Of a stretch of DNA of 32,346 bases, positions 1-7,025 are shown one piece after another (positions within the stretch are counted from its first letter, which is position 1; each line of letters begins with the position of its first letter). This stretch comes from Vicinamibacterales bacterium. GTDB taxonomy: Bacteria; Acidobacteriota; Vicinamibacteria; Vicinamibacterales; Fen-181. Below the pieces are notes generated by a model, which ran no database searches, was not told the DNA's origin, and worked only from the letters and a program-made list of their open reading frames with translations. Position numbers and translations under genes: made by a program. Where the stretch lies: positions 1 to 32,346 of the forward strand of contig DASXVO010000001.1 in NCBI GenBank assembly GCA_036504215.1, given 5' to 3'.

Positions 1-465
1 GGCGGCGAACCACCCGGTACCAAGTACGTCCGACACCGCCAGAAGACTGGGTATCTGGTTCGCGGAGGGAAGGTCCTGCGTCGCGACCAGCGTGCCGTCC
101 GCCATGGGCACACGGAGGAACGGCGCCTGCGCACCCACGACCCACTGCCGATGTGCGCACGACGTCTGGTAGCCCGCCAGGCAGTGGGGGCACGTGTTGT
201 CAGACGCGGCAAACGATCCAATGACGAACTGGCCCCGCTTGATCGACGTGACGCCGCGGCCGACCTCTTCGACGATGCCGCAATATTCGTGACCCATGGG
301 GGCGGGGTCGCTCGCCGCGTTGAGACCGCGATAGGGCCACAGATCCGAGCCGCAGACGCATGTTGCCGACAGCCGGATGACGGCATCCGTCGGCTCGATG
401 ATGCTGGGGTCCGGACGCTCGTCAATGCGGACGTCGCGCGGACCGTAGAGAACTGCTCCTCGCAT
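1..465 (-). CDS. Zinc-dependent alcohol dehydrogenase, N-terminal part (cut by window edge)
   Basis: Medium-chain, zinc-dependent dehydrogenase of the Tdh/AdhP kind, which oxidises or reduces an alcohol/carbonyl pair with NAD(P). Only the first 155 residues lie in the window, and the frame is still open at base 1. Seen: an N-terminal GroES-like fold with CGSDLWPY (catalytic Zn Cys, about residue 38), MGHEYCGIVEEVG (catalytic Zn His-Glu) and a structural-zinc lobe NTCPHCLAGYQTSC. The sequence reaches VLGTGWFAA, the usual entry into the Rossmann domain. The ATG start is preceded by AAGGAG about 8 bases upstream. It is the last gene of a minus-strand operon after the cupin and tautomerase genes (37-base gap to the latter), divergent to a LysR gene. 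The substrate cannot be read from sequence. A decayed homologue lies at 10661-11221. Confidence 0.93.
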   Translation of the reverse strand, partial: MRGAVLYGPRDVRIDERPDPSIIEPTDAVIRLSATCVCGSDLWPYRGLNAASDPAPMGHEYCGIVEEVGRGVTSIKRGQFVIGSFAASDNTCPHCLAGYQTSCAHRQWVVGAQAPFLRVPMADGTLVATQDLPSANQIPSLLAVSDVLGTGWFAA

Positions 466-502
466 GATTCGACTCCTTCTTTCCCCGGCGTTGTGGCCGG
501 GC

Positions 503-730
503 CTACATCGTGTATCCAGGCTTCTTGTACAGCGTCGCCGCCTTGTCGACGATGTCCGGGCGATACACCTTCTCGGCCCACTCGGCGGGCGTCACTTCTT
601 CGAGGGAGACGGACACCGACTCGTCGCCGTAGTCCAAGACCGTGGCGACGTCCCTGGTGATCGCCTCGGCGAGCCGGCGTTTCTGCTGCTCCGACTTTCC
701 CGGCCAGAGTCTGACGATCACGTGCGGCAT
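503..730 (-). CDS. 4-oxalocrotonate tautomerase-like protein, 75 aa
   Basis: Small enzyme of the tautomerase superfamily, which uses an N-terminal proline (after Met removal) as catalytic base for keto-enol isomerisation of 2-oxo acids or related compounds. Seen: [13 protein letters not shown] at the start, so Pro2 is in place, then the single beta-alpha-beta unit ([15 protein letters not shown], then SVSVSLEEV) and the common [10 protein letters not shown] tail. The length of 75 residues fits the short 4-OT class. A longer reading frame extends 27 codons upstream, but the Met at 730 is preferred because it gives Pro2 and has GAGGA seven bases upstream. It lies between the cupin (10-base gap) and the dehydrogenase and is probably co-transcribed with them. 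The module looks catabolic or detoxifying; the true substrate is unknown. Confidence 0.92.
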   Translation of the reverse strand: MPHVIVRLWPGKSEQQKRRLAEAITRDVATVLDYGDESVSVSLEEVTPAEWAEKVYRPDIVDKAATLYKKPGYTM

Positions 731-740
731 CGCTCGTTCC

Positions 741-1151
741 TCATTTCGCGCGTCGATCAGCGAGGTACTGGTCGTCGCTGACCTGTTCCATCCACTCGAC
801 GTTCTTGCCATCGAGCTGCTCCTGCACCGCGATGTGCGTCAAGGCCGTTGTCGGTGACGCGCCGTGCCAGTGCTTCTCGCCTGCCGGGAACCACACCACA
901 TCGCCTGGTTGAATTTCCTCAATCGGGCCACTCCACCGCTGCACGCGACCGAACCCCGCCGTCACGACCAGCGTTTGTCCGAGGGGGTGTGTATGCCACG
1001 CGGTACGGGCGCCCGGTTCGAACGTGACCGCCGCGCCGGAGACGCGTGCGGGAGCCGGCGCCTGAAACAGCGGATCGATCCGAACCGTTCCAGTGAAGTA
1101 GTCCCCCGATCCCTTCGATGACGGTTGTGAGCCAGCTCGTTTGATTTCCAT
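741..1151 (-). CDS. Cupin-domain protein, 136 aa
   Basis: Single-domain cupin of the small cytosolic type often found beside oxidoreductases and LysR regulators. Seen: cupin motif 1 around residues 45-65 ([20 protein letters not shown], with two metal-binding His) and motif 2 around residues 82-98 ([17 protein letters not shown], with His ligands). The C-terminal stretch [13 protein letters not shown] is typical of the subfamily related to cupin hydroxynitrile lyases and carboxymuconolactone-decarboxylase-associated cupins. ATG is preceded by GAGGGG about eight bases away. It is the first clear gene of the minus-strand operon cupin, tautomerase, alcohol dehydrogenase. A 22-residue relic of a second copy of this gene is at 11266-11334. 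It probably binds a divalent metal; the activity is not predictable. Confidence 0.92.
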   Translation of the reverse strand: MEIKRAGSQPSSKGSGDYFTGTVRIDPLFQAPAPARVSGAAVTFEPGARTAWHTHPLGQTLVVTAGFGRVQRWSGPIEEIQPGDVVWFPAGEKHWHGASPTTALTHIAVQEQLDGKNVEWMEQVSDDQYLADRRAK

Positions 1152-1193
1152 CGATACACCCCTCTGAACAAGAGTTTGTTTGACCTGACGCGA

Positions 1194-1385
1194 TCACGCG
1201 CGCGCCCGTGTCGGTGACATCTGTGACTCGGCACCACGACGCACCGGCCATCGCCACCGGACGGCCACAGTCCCCAACGCCGCGGTGCCTGCGACCACGA
1301 CGCCACTGACGAGAAACACAAGACTCAACGCGCCTGCATCAGTAGCCACCCGAGGCTGCGGGTTGGCGAGACCTTCGAACGTCAC
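1194..1385 (-). CDS. Possible small membrane protein or transporter C-terminal remnant, 63 aa
   Basis: I do not recognise this family. The frame opens at a GTG at 1383-1385 and encodes one hydrophobic segment (about residues 19-40, ALSLVFLVSGVVVAGTAALG) followed by a basic tail. It lies 42 bases upstream of the cupin gene on the same strand and could be the first gene of the operon. It could also be the end of a decayed major-facilitator-type transporter, since the frame continues only eight codons above the GTG before a stop. No good ribosome site is visible. Coding status is uncertain. Confidence 0.25.
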   Translation of the reverse strand: MTFEGLANPQPRVATDAGALSLVFLVSGVVVAGTAALGTVAVRWRWPVRRGAESQMSPTRARA

Positions 1386-1626
1386 AAATGCAGAGTAGGG
1401 CGGTGCCGTTCATTCGACTAGCCGTAGAAACTGCCTAGGGCCCATGAGGCGAATTCATCAATGAGTTCTCTGGCTGAAAAGCCTCAAATCAGGCTCAAAG
1501 ACCACATTGACTGCACGGGCGCGCAGGGAGTCTCGCGGCGGCCCGTTCAGCTAGGATGAGTCTTTCGGTTGGTTTCAGTTCAGAATACTCGTTAGATGGT
1601 TTGGCAGATATGAGGAGTGTTCACGA
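1386..1626. promoter_or_regulatory. Divergent promoter region between the cupin operon and LysR
   Basis: A 241-base gap separates the minus-strand operon from the plus-strand LysR gene. LysR-type regulators usually control a divergent neighbour from such a region, so binding sites are expected here. The last 70 bases before the LysR start are relatively AT-rich, and GAGGAG lies about 11 bases before its ATG. I could not pick out a convincing T-N11-A operator. Confidence 0.45.
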
Positions 1627-2511
1627 ATGGTGCGAGATGAACTGAGCGTGATGTCCGCGTTCTTGGCGGTCGCTGACGAGAAGAGCTTCACCAAGGCCGC
1701 AAAGCGGCTCGGCGTGACGCAATCAGCGCTCAGCCACGCGATTCGAGGACTCGAAGAACAAGTCGGTGTACGCCTGCTTGCGCGCACCACTCGCAGCGTC
1801 GCGCCGACCGAGGCCGGCGAGCAATTGCTCGCCGAATTGCGACCCGCGCTGACGGGCATTCGCGGCGCCCTGGACAGGATCGGAGGATTGCGTGACAAGC
1901 CGCGCGGGCGCGTGAGCCTGCTCGTGCCCCGCCTCGCGGCGATGAGCGTACTCGGTCCCAAGCTGGCCGAGTTCGCACGCACCTACCCGGATGTGGTGTT
2001 GGACGTGAGCACGGACGAAAAGAGGCTGGACCTAGTCGCTGGCGGCTTCGATGCCGGCGTTCAATACGGGGAGTTCATTCAACAGGACATGGTGGCGGTT
2101 CGTGTCTCGCCCGATCATCGCCCGGCGATTGTCGGCGCACCGGCGTACTTCGCCGATCATCCGAAGCCCACCTCACCGCACGACCTGCTCCAGCATCGGT
2201 GCGTCAACTACCGACATGGTTCAGGAGAGCTGTACCGTTGGGAATTCGACAAAGGTGATCAGTCCATCGCCGTCGCCGTCAACGGGCCGCTGATCACGAA
2301 CGACATCGGTCTTCTGACGCGGGCGGCGATCGATGGTGTAGGTCTCGCGTTCATGTCAGAAGAGCAAGCCGCCCCGCATCTCGCGAACGGAGCATTGGTT
2401 CGGGTGCTGGAAGATTGGTGCCCGTCGTTCCCTGGCTTCTTCTTGTACTACCCGAGTCGGCGCCAGCATCCAGCCGCGCTCACCGCTCTTATCGAGACGC
2501 TTCGCGTCTAA
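1627..2511 (+). CDS. LysR-family transcriptional regulator, 294 aa
   Basis: DNA-binding regulator with an N-terminal winged helix-turn-helix (about residues 4-62: FLAVADEKSFTKAAKRLGVT, then SALSHAIRGLEEQVGVRLLA and RTTRSVAPTEAGEQL) and a C-terminal effector-binding domain (about residues 90-290). The length matches the family (about 300 aa). It is divergent to the cupin, tautomerase and alcohol dehydrogenase operon, the classical arrangement for a LysR and its target; control of that operon is inference. It is clearly paralogous to the LysR at 31009-31894: both share HPKPTSP, YRWEFDKGDQS, VLEDWCP and FFLYYPSRRQ, and that copy has the same length once its frameshift is repaired. The inducer is unknown. 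Confidence 0.96.
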   Translation: MVRDELSVMSAFLAVADEKSFTKAAKRLGVTQSALSHAIRGLEEQVGVRLLARTTRSVAPTEAGEQLLAELRPALTGIRGALDRIGGLRDKPRGRVSLLVPRLAAMSVLGPKLAEFARTYPDVVLDVSTDEKRLDLVAGGFDAGVQYGEFIQQDMVAVRVSPDHRPAIVGAPAYFADHPKPTSPHDLLQHRCVNYRHGSGELYRWEFDKGDQSIAVAVNGPLITNDIGLLTRAAIDGVGLAFMSEEQAAPHLANGALVRVLEDWCPSFPGFFLYYPSRRQHPAALTALIETLRV

Positions 2512-2821
2512 GAGGCGGGGCAGCAGGTCCTGGATCTGCAACTGAAGTCGGTCCCCATGCTCGGATCATCGTCTTGTGGTTGAAGTGCGTCAGCGTCAGC
2601 TCGGGAATTCGAAAGGTCGAGTGCCAGTTGTACGAAATGATGTTCTCAATTGGGTCGAAGGGACCGCTTCCTAGCTGGCAGAAAACGTCCTTCATATTCG
2701 CCTTGTGCTTCTGGTACTGCTCGAAGACGTGGTCCGCGCGTGGGGGCGTGCGTGACGGCCGATCGGGATGCGACTTTCGCTTGCAGGAAATTGCAAGCGG
2801 TTCCAAAACAGGCGTCCGCAA
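2489..2821 (-). CDS. Unassigned open frame, 110 aa, possible gene remnant
   Basis: I do not recognise a family. The middle part (roughly residues 25-90, including DHVFEQYQKHKANMKDVF and ISYNWHSTFRIPELTL) has a protein-like composition rich in aromatic and amide residues. The DNA at about 2570-2720 is less GC-rich than its surroundings, which could mean a foreign or decaying gene. The frame overlaps the 3' end of the LysR gene by 23 bases. No clear ribosome site precedes the first Met. Treat as a low-confidence hypothetical. Confidence 0.2.
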   Translation of the reverse strand: MRTPVLEPLAISCKRKSHPDRPSRTPPRADHVFEQYQKHKANMKDVFCQLGSGPFDPIENIISYNWHSTFRIPELTLTHFNHKTMIRAWGPTSVADPGPAAPPLRREASR

Positions 2822-2902
2822 GCGGGTTCGGATGGCTATTGAGAGTGGCAGCCGACCCCGGTTTCATTGGGTCGGCTGCGATCGGCCTTCAGCGTGCGTT
2901 GC

Positions 2903-2943
2903 CTATGAACCAGGAGGTCGCAGGTTCGAGTCCTGCAGGGCGC
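2903..2943 (+). pseudogene. tRNA 3'-half fragment
   Basis: The T-arm is intact: GCAGG at 2920-2924, loop TTCGAGT, CCTGC at 2932-2936, preceded by a five-base variable loop AGGTC and a degenerate anticodon stem-loop. No matching acceptor 5' strand or D-arm lies upstream, so this is not a working tRNA. Such 3' ends are often left by integration or recombination at tRNA genes. The same 17-base T-arm recurs inverted at 32286-32302. Confidence 0.6.
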
Positions 2944-3145
2944 GGACACCGGGCAGCGTCCCGTGTTCTTGAAGGCGCATCACTCGACGGTGAGCCCGCC
3001 TCCAAAATGTCTCCACGACCCGGGTGCATTCGAGAGGATTCGGGGTCACTACCGTGAACGACAGTGGCCCCGCAACTGATTGACCCCAAGATGGTTGTCG
3101 CCAGAAGTCGCGCGCCATCAATGAGTTAGAAACGCTCGCTCCTAG

Positions 3146-3170
3146 TGTTCGAATCCCTCTCTCTCCGCCA
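3146..3170 (+). pseudogene. tRNA-Ser-like 3'-end fragment
   Basis: The bases read GTTCGAATCCCTCTCTCTCC followed by GCCA. This resembles the end of a bacterial serine tRNA: T-loop TTCGAAT, an acceptor 3' strand and CCA. The 5' partner of the T-stem is degraded and no other tRNA parts are visible upstream. It is followed by a CG-rich imperfect palindrome. I call it a fragment, not a tRNA gene. Confidence 0.5.
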
Positions 3171-3244
3171 ACCTTCGCCAAACGCTCGCTACGCTCGCGG
3201 CTTCGGTTGGCAAGCCAGCGAACTGTCACTCACTGAAGGCAAAG

Positions 3245-3282
3245 GTGGTCTCGCCGAAGCCCCTCGACATTGCTCGGGGCGA
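3245..3282. repeat. REP-like palindromic element
   Basis: Inverted arms GCCCC (3259-3263) and GGGGC (3276-3280) enclose TCGACATTGCTC. The core CCCCTCGACA, then two bases, then GCTCGGGG recurs at 32247-32265, and GTGGTCTCGCCG at 3245-3256 recurs at 32328-32339. Two shared motifs at both ends of the window suggest a genome-wide interspersed repeat of the REP/BIME kind. Confidence 0.6.
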
Positions 3283-3745
3283 AGGCAGACTGCCGGCTGG
3301 ACCTCACAACCTCCTCCGAGCACGCTCTCCACATTGTCTCCATTCGACTCACCCGCGGCCGAGTAACGGGTCCGCGTCCTTCACCCCCGACAAGCGATAG
3401 TCGATCACGCGCACGCGGGTCCCCCTTCGTCTGGCGGCGCCGATCGCCTGCCGACGGATAGGTTGTGCGCAGGTGCGGCTTGTCCGACAATCGCGCATCA
3501 CCGGGAAGCCGCGCGTTTGGCCGTTCTCGTTCGGCGTCGAAGTGCCCGGCCGCACTGCTCGATTCCGGGATGTTTCATTGCGCCAGCGGACGCCGTGCCC
3601 GTTGCAGCAAGCGGACTTGCCGCCCGAAGGGCCTCGTCCGGGCGCTCTTTCGCACGACGGAAGATTGGCACGGCTTTCGCTCTGACTCCGTCGTTCCGGG
3701 CATGGCTGCCTGCCTCGAGGTGCCGCGCCCAGAGAGGGACAGGAC

Positions 3746-6244
3746 ATGAATTGGATCGAGAACCTCCTTCGCGACGTGCGACTCGGCGCCGCGTCGCTCG
3801 CCAGGTCTCCCGGCTTTGCCGCGGTCGCCGTGTTGTCGCTGGCCGTCGGAATTGGCGCCGGAACGGCCGTCTTCTCCCTCGTGCAGGCGATTCTGCTGCG
3901 CTCGCTGCCAGTGCCGAACCCTCAGGAACTGCGCATCCTCCAGTGGTCAGGCACGGATGTTCGCGTGCGCTCGTTCGACGGCAACTCGCGGCAGGACGGG
4001 AACGGCCGGATCGCCGCCGAGGCCGTGTCGCACCCGGCGTTCCTGTCCCTGCGGGCGCAGGGTGCCGCGCAGGCCGATGTCTTCGGCTTCTACCCCCTGC
4101 ACGATGCCGCCGTCGTGGCAGCGGGGCAGGCGTTTGTGGCGGACGGCGCGATGGTGTCGGCCAACTTCTTCTCCGCCCTGCAGGTGCGCCCGCAGGCCGG
4201 CCGGCTGCTGACCCCGGGCGAGGATTACGAGGGCGGTGGGATGAATGTCGTCATCGGCCACGACTTCTGGCAGCGCCGCTTCGGCCTCGACCCGGGCGTG
4301 CTCGGGCGGTCCGTCGCACTGAACGGCAGGGCGTTCACGGTTGTTGGGGTGCTGGAGCCCGGCTTCAACGGCCTGCAGCCAGGCCAGGCCAGCGATTTCT
4401 ACGTTCCGATGTCCGGGGTCTCGCCCTTCCTCTACACGTCGATCACCGCGGACTGGCACTGGTTCGTGCGCACCATGGCCAGGCTCCGAGCCGGCGCGAC
4501 GGACACCGGGCTGGCCGCCGCCCTCGACGTCGCGTTCGCCGGCGAGACGGCGGCCGTGCTCAAGCGGCCGAAGATCCTCGTCGAACCCGGCCACGCCGGC
4601 CTTGCCAACGACCGCGAGCACTACCGGAAGCCGCTGCTGCTGATGCTGTCGGCCGTCGGCCTCGTCCTGTTGGTTGCGTGCGCCAATCTCGCCGGCCTGC
4701 TGCTCGCCCGCGGGGCGGCTCGTCGGCACGAAGTGGCCGTGCGCGCCGCGCTGGGCGCCGGCCGCTGGCGGCTCTTCCAGCAGTCGCTTGCCGAGAGTCT
4801 GACGATCGCGCTGCTCGGCGGCGGCCTCGGCGTCCTGCTGGCGGCCTGGGCGCAGCCCACGCTGGTCGGCCTCCTCGCCGTGGACGCCGATGGACTGCGT
4901 TACGACTTCTCGCTGAACCTCCCGGTGCTGGCGTTCAGCCTCGCGGTTTCGCTGGCCGCCGCACTGCTGGCCGGAGTGCTCCCCTCGATTCGGTGCGGGC
5001 GGACCGACCCGATGAACGCTCTCAGGGGGCGTGGCTCGCTCGTCGGTCTCCGACTGCGGGCGGGGAGAATTCTCGTCGTCGCGCAGGTCGGCCTCTCGCT
5101 GCTGGTCCTGACGAGCGCTGGGCTCTTCGTGCGCACGCTCGCAAACCTGGCCCGCGTGGACGCGGGCTTCAGCCTGGAACGGCTCCTGTTGGTCGGCCTC
5201 AACCTCCGCGGAGGGGAGTACGCAGACACCAATCCCGTCCAGTTCTACGAGAGAGCGCTCGAAGCCGTTGCGGCAGTCCCGGGCGTGAAGGGTTCGGCCG
5301 TGGTCGAGTTCCCACTGCTCGGTCCGGGCGGATCGTCGGGGAGCTTCAACGCCTTTGTAGACGGCCCGCCGGCGCCTGCGGGGATGATGCAGGTTCGCCG
5401 CCTGCGGGTGAGCGAGAGCTTCTTCACCACGATGGGCGTGCCGATCCTGCGCGGACGCGCCCTGAGCGGCGCGGACTCCGCCGAGGCGGCCAAGGCGGTC
5501 GTGGTGAACGAGGCGTTCATTCGCAACTACCTTCCCGATCGCGACCCGATCGGCGTGGCATTCGCCACGTGGGACGCCGCGTGGACGATCGTCGGTGTGT
5601 GCCGCGACGCGAAATACACCGACATCAAGGAGCCCGTCTCGCCAACGGCGTACTTCTCCTACAGGCAGATGTTCTACTCGCGCTTTGCGCGGACGCACCT
5701 GCGCACGGCGTCCATCGCCGCACGAACCGCGCTCTCGCCGCTGGCCCTCGCGTCCGAGGTCCGGCAGGCGGTGGCTCGCGTGGATCCGGGCGTTGCCGTG
5801 ACGATGGTGACGACGCAGGAAGAGGTGCGGGACCGGAGCATCGCGCGAGAGCGCCTGCTGGCCATCTTCGGCGGCGGCTTGGCGGGCCTGGCGTTGCTGC
5901 TGTCGTGTGTCGGCCTCTTCGGCTTGATGGCGCACAGCGTGACGCGCCGAACGGGCGAGATTGGCCTCAGGATGGCGCTTGGCGCCACGCGGCCTGACGT
6001 GGTCCGCTCGATCCTGCGAGAGGCATTGCTGCTCGCCGCCGCCGGTGCGGCCGTCGGTCTGCCGCTGGCGCTCGCGCTCACGCGGCTGGTCACGAGTCAG
6101 CTGTTCGGCGTGAAGCCCGGCGACCCCTTGTCGATGGCGCTGGCGCTCGTGGCCGTGCTGGCCACCGCCGCCGGGGCGGCGTGGATTCCCGCCTGGCGAG
6201 CGCAGCGCATCGAGCCGATCGAGGCACTGAGGTACGACGGTTAG
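3746..6244 (+). CDS. ADOP-type MacB/FtsX permease, 832 aa (no PadR partner)
   Basis: Large inner-membrane protein of the acidobacterial duplicated orphan permease type. The family carries two MacB-like halves, each with a periplasmic core and FtsX transmembrane segments, and usually has no ATPase beside it. Seen: first membrane helix at about residues 21-43 with the signature LAVGIGAGTAVFSLVQAILL, a periplasmic core to about residue 260, a block of helices at about residues 290-460 (including LVLLVACANLAGLLLARGAA), a second core at about residues 470-690, and three terminal helices ending in the FtsX-type tail IPAWRAQRIEPIEALRYDG. ATG has a purine-rich GAGAGGGACAGGA just upstream. It lacks the N-terminal cytoplasmic extension seen in the PadR-linked copies. 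The transported substrate is unknown; it may export a peptide or lipid-like compound or act mechanically like MacB. An intragenic 2.5-kb overlapping frame is a GC artefact. Confidence 0.93.
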   Translation: MNWIENLLRDVRLGAASLARSPGFAAVAVLSLAVGIGAGTAVFSLVQAILLRSLPVPNPQELRILQWSGTDVRVRSFDGNSRQDGNGRIAAEAVSHPAFLSLRAQGAAQADVFGFYPLHDAAVVAAGQAFVADGAMVSANFFSALQVRPQAGRLLTPGEDYEGGGMNVVIGHDFWQRRFGLDPGVLGRSVALNGRAFTVVGVLEPGFNGLQPGQASDFYVPMSGVSPFLYTSITADWHWFVRTMARLRAGATDTGLAAALDVAFAGETAAVLKRPKILVEPGHAGLANDREHYRKPLLLMLSAVGLVLLVACANLAGLLLARGAARRHEVAVRAALGAGRWRLFQQSLAESLTIALLGGGLGVLLAAWAQPTLVGLLAVDADGLRYDFSLNLPVLAFSLAVSLAAALLAGVLPSIRCGRTDPMNALRGRGSLVGLRLRAGRILVVAQVGLSLLVLTSAGLFVRTLANLARVDAGFSLERLLLVGLNLRGGEYADTNPVQFYERALEAVAAVPGVKGSAVVEFPLLGPGGSSGSFNAFVDGPPAPAGMMQVRRLRVSESFFTTMGVPILRGRALSGADSAEAAKAVVVNEAFIRNYLPDRDPIGVAFATWDAAWTIVGVCRDAKYTDIKEPVSPTAYFSYRQMFYSRFARTHLRTASIAARTALSPLALASEVRQAVARVDPGVAVTMVTTQEEVRDRSIARERLLAIFGGGLAGLALLLSCVGLFGLMAHSVTRRTGEIGLRMALGATRPDVVRSILREALLLAAAGAAVGLPLALALTRLVTSQLFGVKPGDPLSMALALVAVLATAAGAAWIPAWRAQRIEPIEALRYDG

Positions 6245-6327
6245 AGCAACGGCTCCTGCAGCACGCCCGCGTGGCGCAGCATGAACGTGATCAGGAGGCG
6301 ACCGATTCTCCCATTGCCGTCGAGGAC
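6241..6327 (-). pseudogene. Fic-domain gene fragment
   Basis: On the minus strand the frame reads LDGNGRIGRLLITFMLRH followed by AGVLQEPLL and then stops. This is the well-known Fic core after HPF (family consensus HPFxDGNGRxxR), found in AMP-transferring Fic proteins. Upstream the frame loses similarity and the catalytic His is absent (Ser-Val replaces the expected Pro-Phe). The fragment ends exactly where the permease gene ends: its stop codon (6241-6243) overlaps the permease stop (6242-6244). It is a non-functional relic created by a junction at the permease 3' end. Confidence 0.7.
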
Positions 6328-7025
6328 GCTACTCGTTCCCCAGACGATGATGACGGCTACCACCGGGTGGCGGCAGACGGCAAAGAGGGTTGGGTGTGGG
6401 GTCGCTACCCGCGCGACAGGCACGGAACTGCCGGTCTTAAGACTCAGACTACGCCCGGGGGACCGGGGGCCGCGGCGGGTTTCTTTCCTGAGACAACGAT
6501 CTACCGCCCGTGAGATCAGGTGAGTCAATGCGCAATTGCACAAGAAGTGCGCCGCACCTCCGCTTGGCGTTGCCGCCGTGCAGCCGTCCACCTTGGCAGC
6601 CCGTGGTGAAAGTCCCGCCGGCATTCGGCCGACGCTGCATCCCACCCGGCTGCGTTGCTCCTCCCTCGAATATGGCCCGATATTCTCCATCGTCGCGCCT
6701 GGCCGGCTGGGCGCATCGTCGCCCTCGGTGCTGCGCCGCGACTTCCACCACGGGCTGGTTAGGATCGTGAGGCGTCCGGTGCTATGTTCTCCACCGACGG
6801 ACCGCCCGAGACCGGGCGGTGCGCGGCGATCGGAGCTGGCAGTCGCGCTTGGCCGCGAGCACCGATGGGCAGGTCGATTCGTTGCTCGCCCCGCGCAGGC
6901 CGGCTGATGCCTGCCCGCGGCGGGCTGGGCTCACGTGGCGGCTTGTCTGCGACGGACGGACTGGACGTGTCGGCGACGGTTCTCGGGCCGTCCGGCGGCG
7001 GAGGTCGTCCGCGAGGCGGAAACCC
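6328..7025. other. Intergenic region upstream of second ADOP, no gene seen
   Basis: About 700 bases without a convincing gene. Open frames on both strands are rich in Arg, Gly and Pro and show no motif. The minus-strand frame that ends in the Fic relic runs through here but is not Fic-like above 6327. A promoter for the downstream permease gene is expected but I could not place it. Confidence 0.5.

Larger units (their letters stand above)
2822..3745. other. Gene-poor region with tRNA fragments and a palindromic repeat
   Basis: No protein gene is supported here. The stretch carries two separate tRNA 3'-end fragments and a palindromic repeat, described in their own entries. Open frames on either strand look like chance products: those crossing the tRNA fragments give the peptide types (GLEPATSW, GERGIRTLG) that arise when tRNA ends are read as protein. 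I see no function in 3290-3745 apart from the ribosome site of the following permease gene. Confidence 0.6.

Noticed and set aside
2860-2943. Complete tRNA gene
   Set aside because: Only the T-arm and variable loop are sound; the anticodon stem does not pair and no acceptor or D-arm is present.
2889-3229. Minus-strand peptides containing GLEPATSWF and GERGIRTLG
   Set aside because: These are well-known false proteins produced by reading tRNA 3' ends backwards; the tRNA fragments explain them.
3947-5935. 662-codon antisense frame across the first permease
   Set aside because: Low-complexity Gln/Arg/Glu composition typical of antisense GC-rich frames; no domain recognised.
3463-5997. 844-codon frame overlapping the first permease in another phase
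   Set aside because: Arg/Ala/Pro-rich shadow with no motif; the permease frame shows clear membrane helices and conserved FtsX elements.
6449-6770. Possible transposase or group II intron debris upstream of the second permease
   Set aside because: Nothing specific (no DDE or RT motifs, no terminal repeats) could be identified in any frame.
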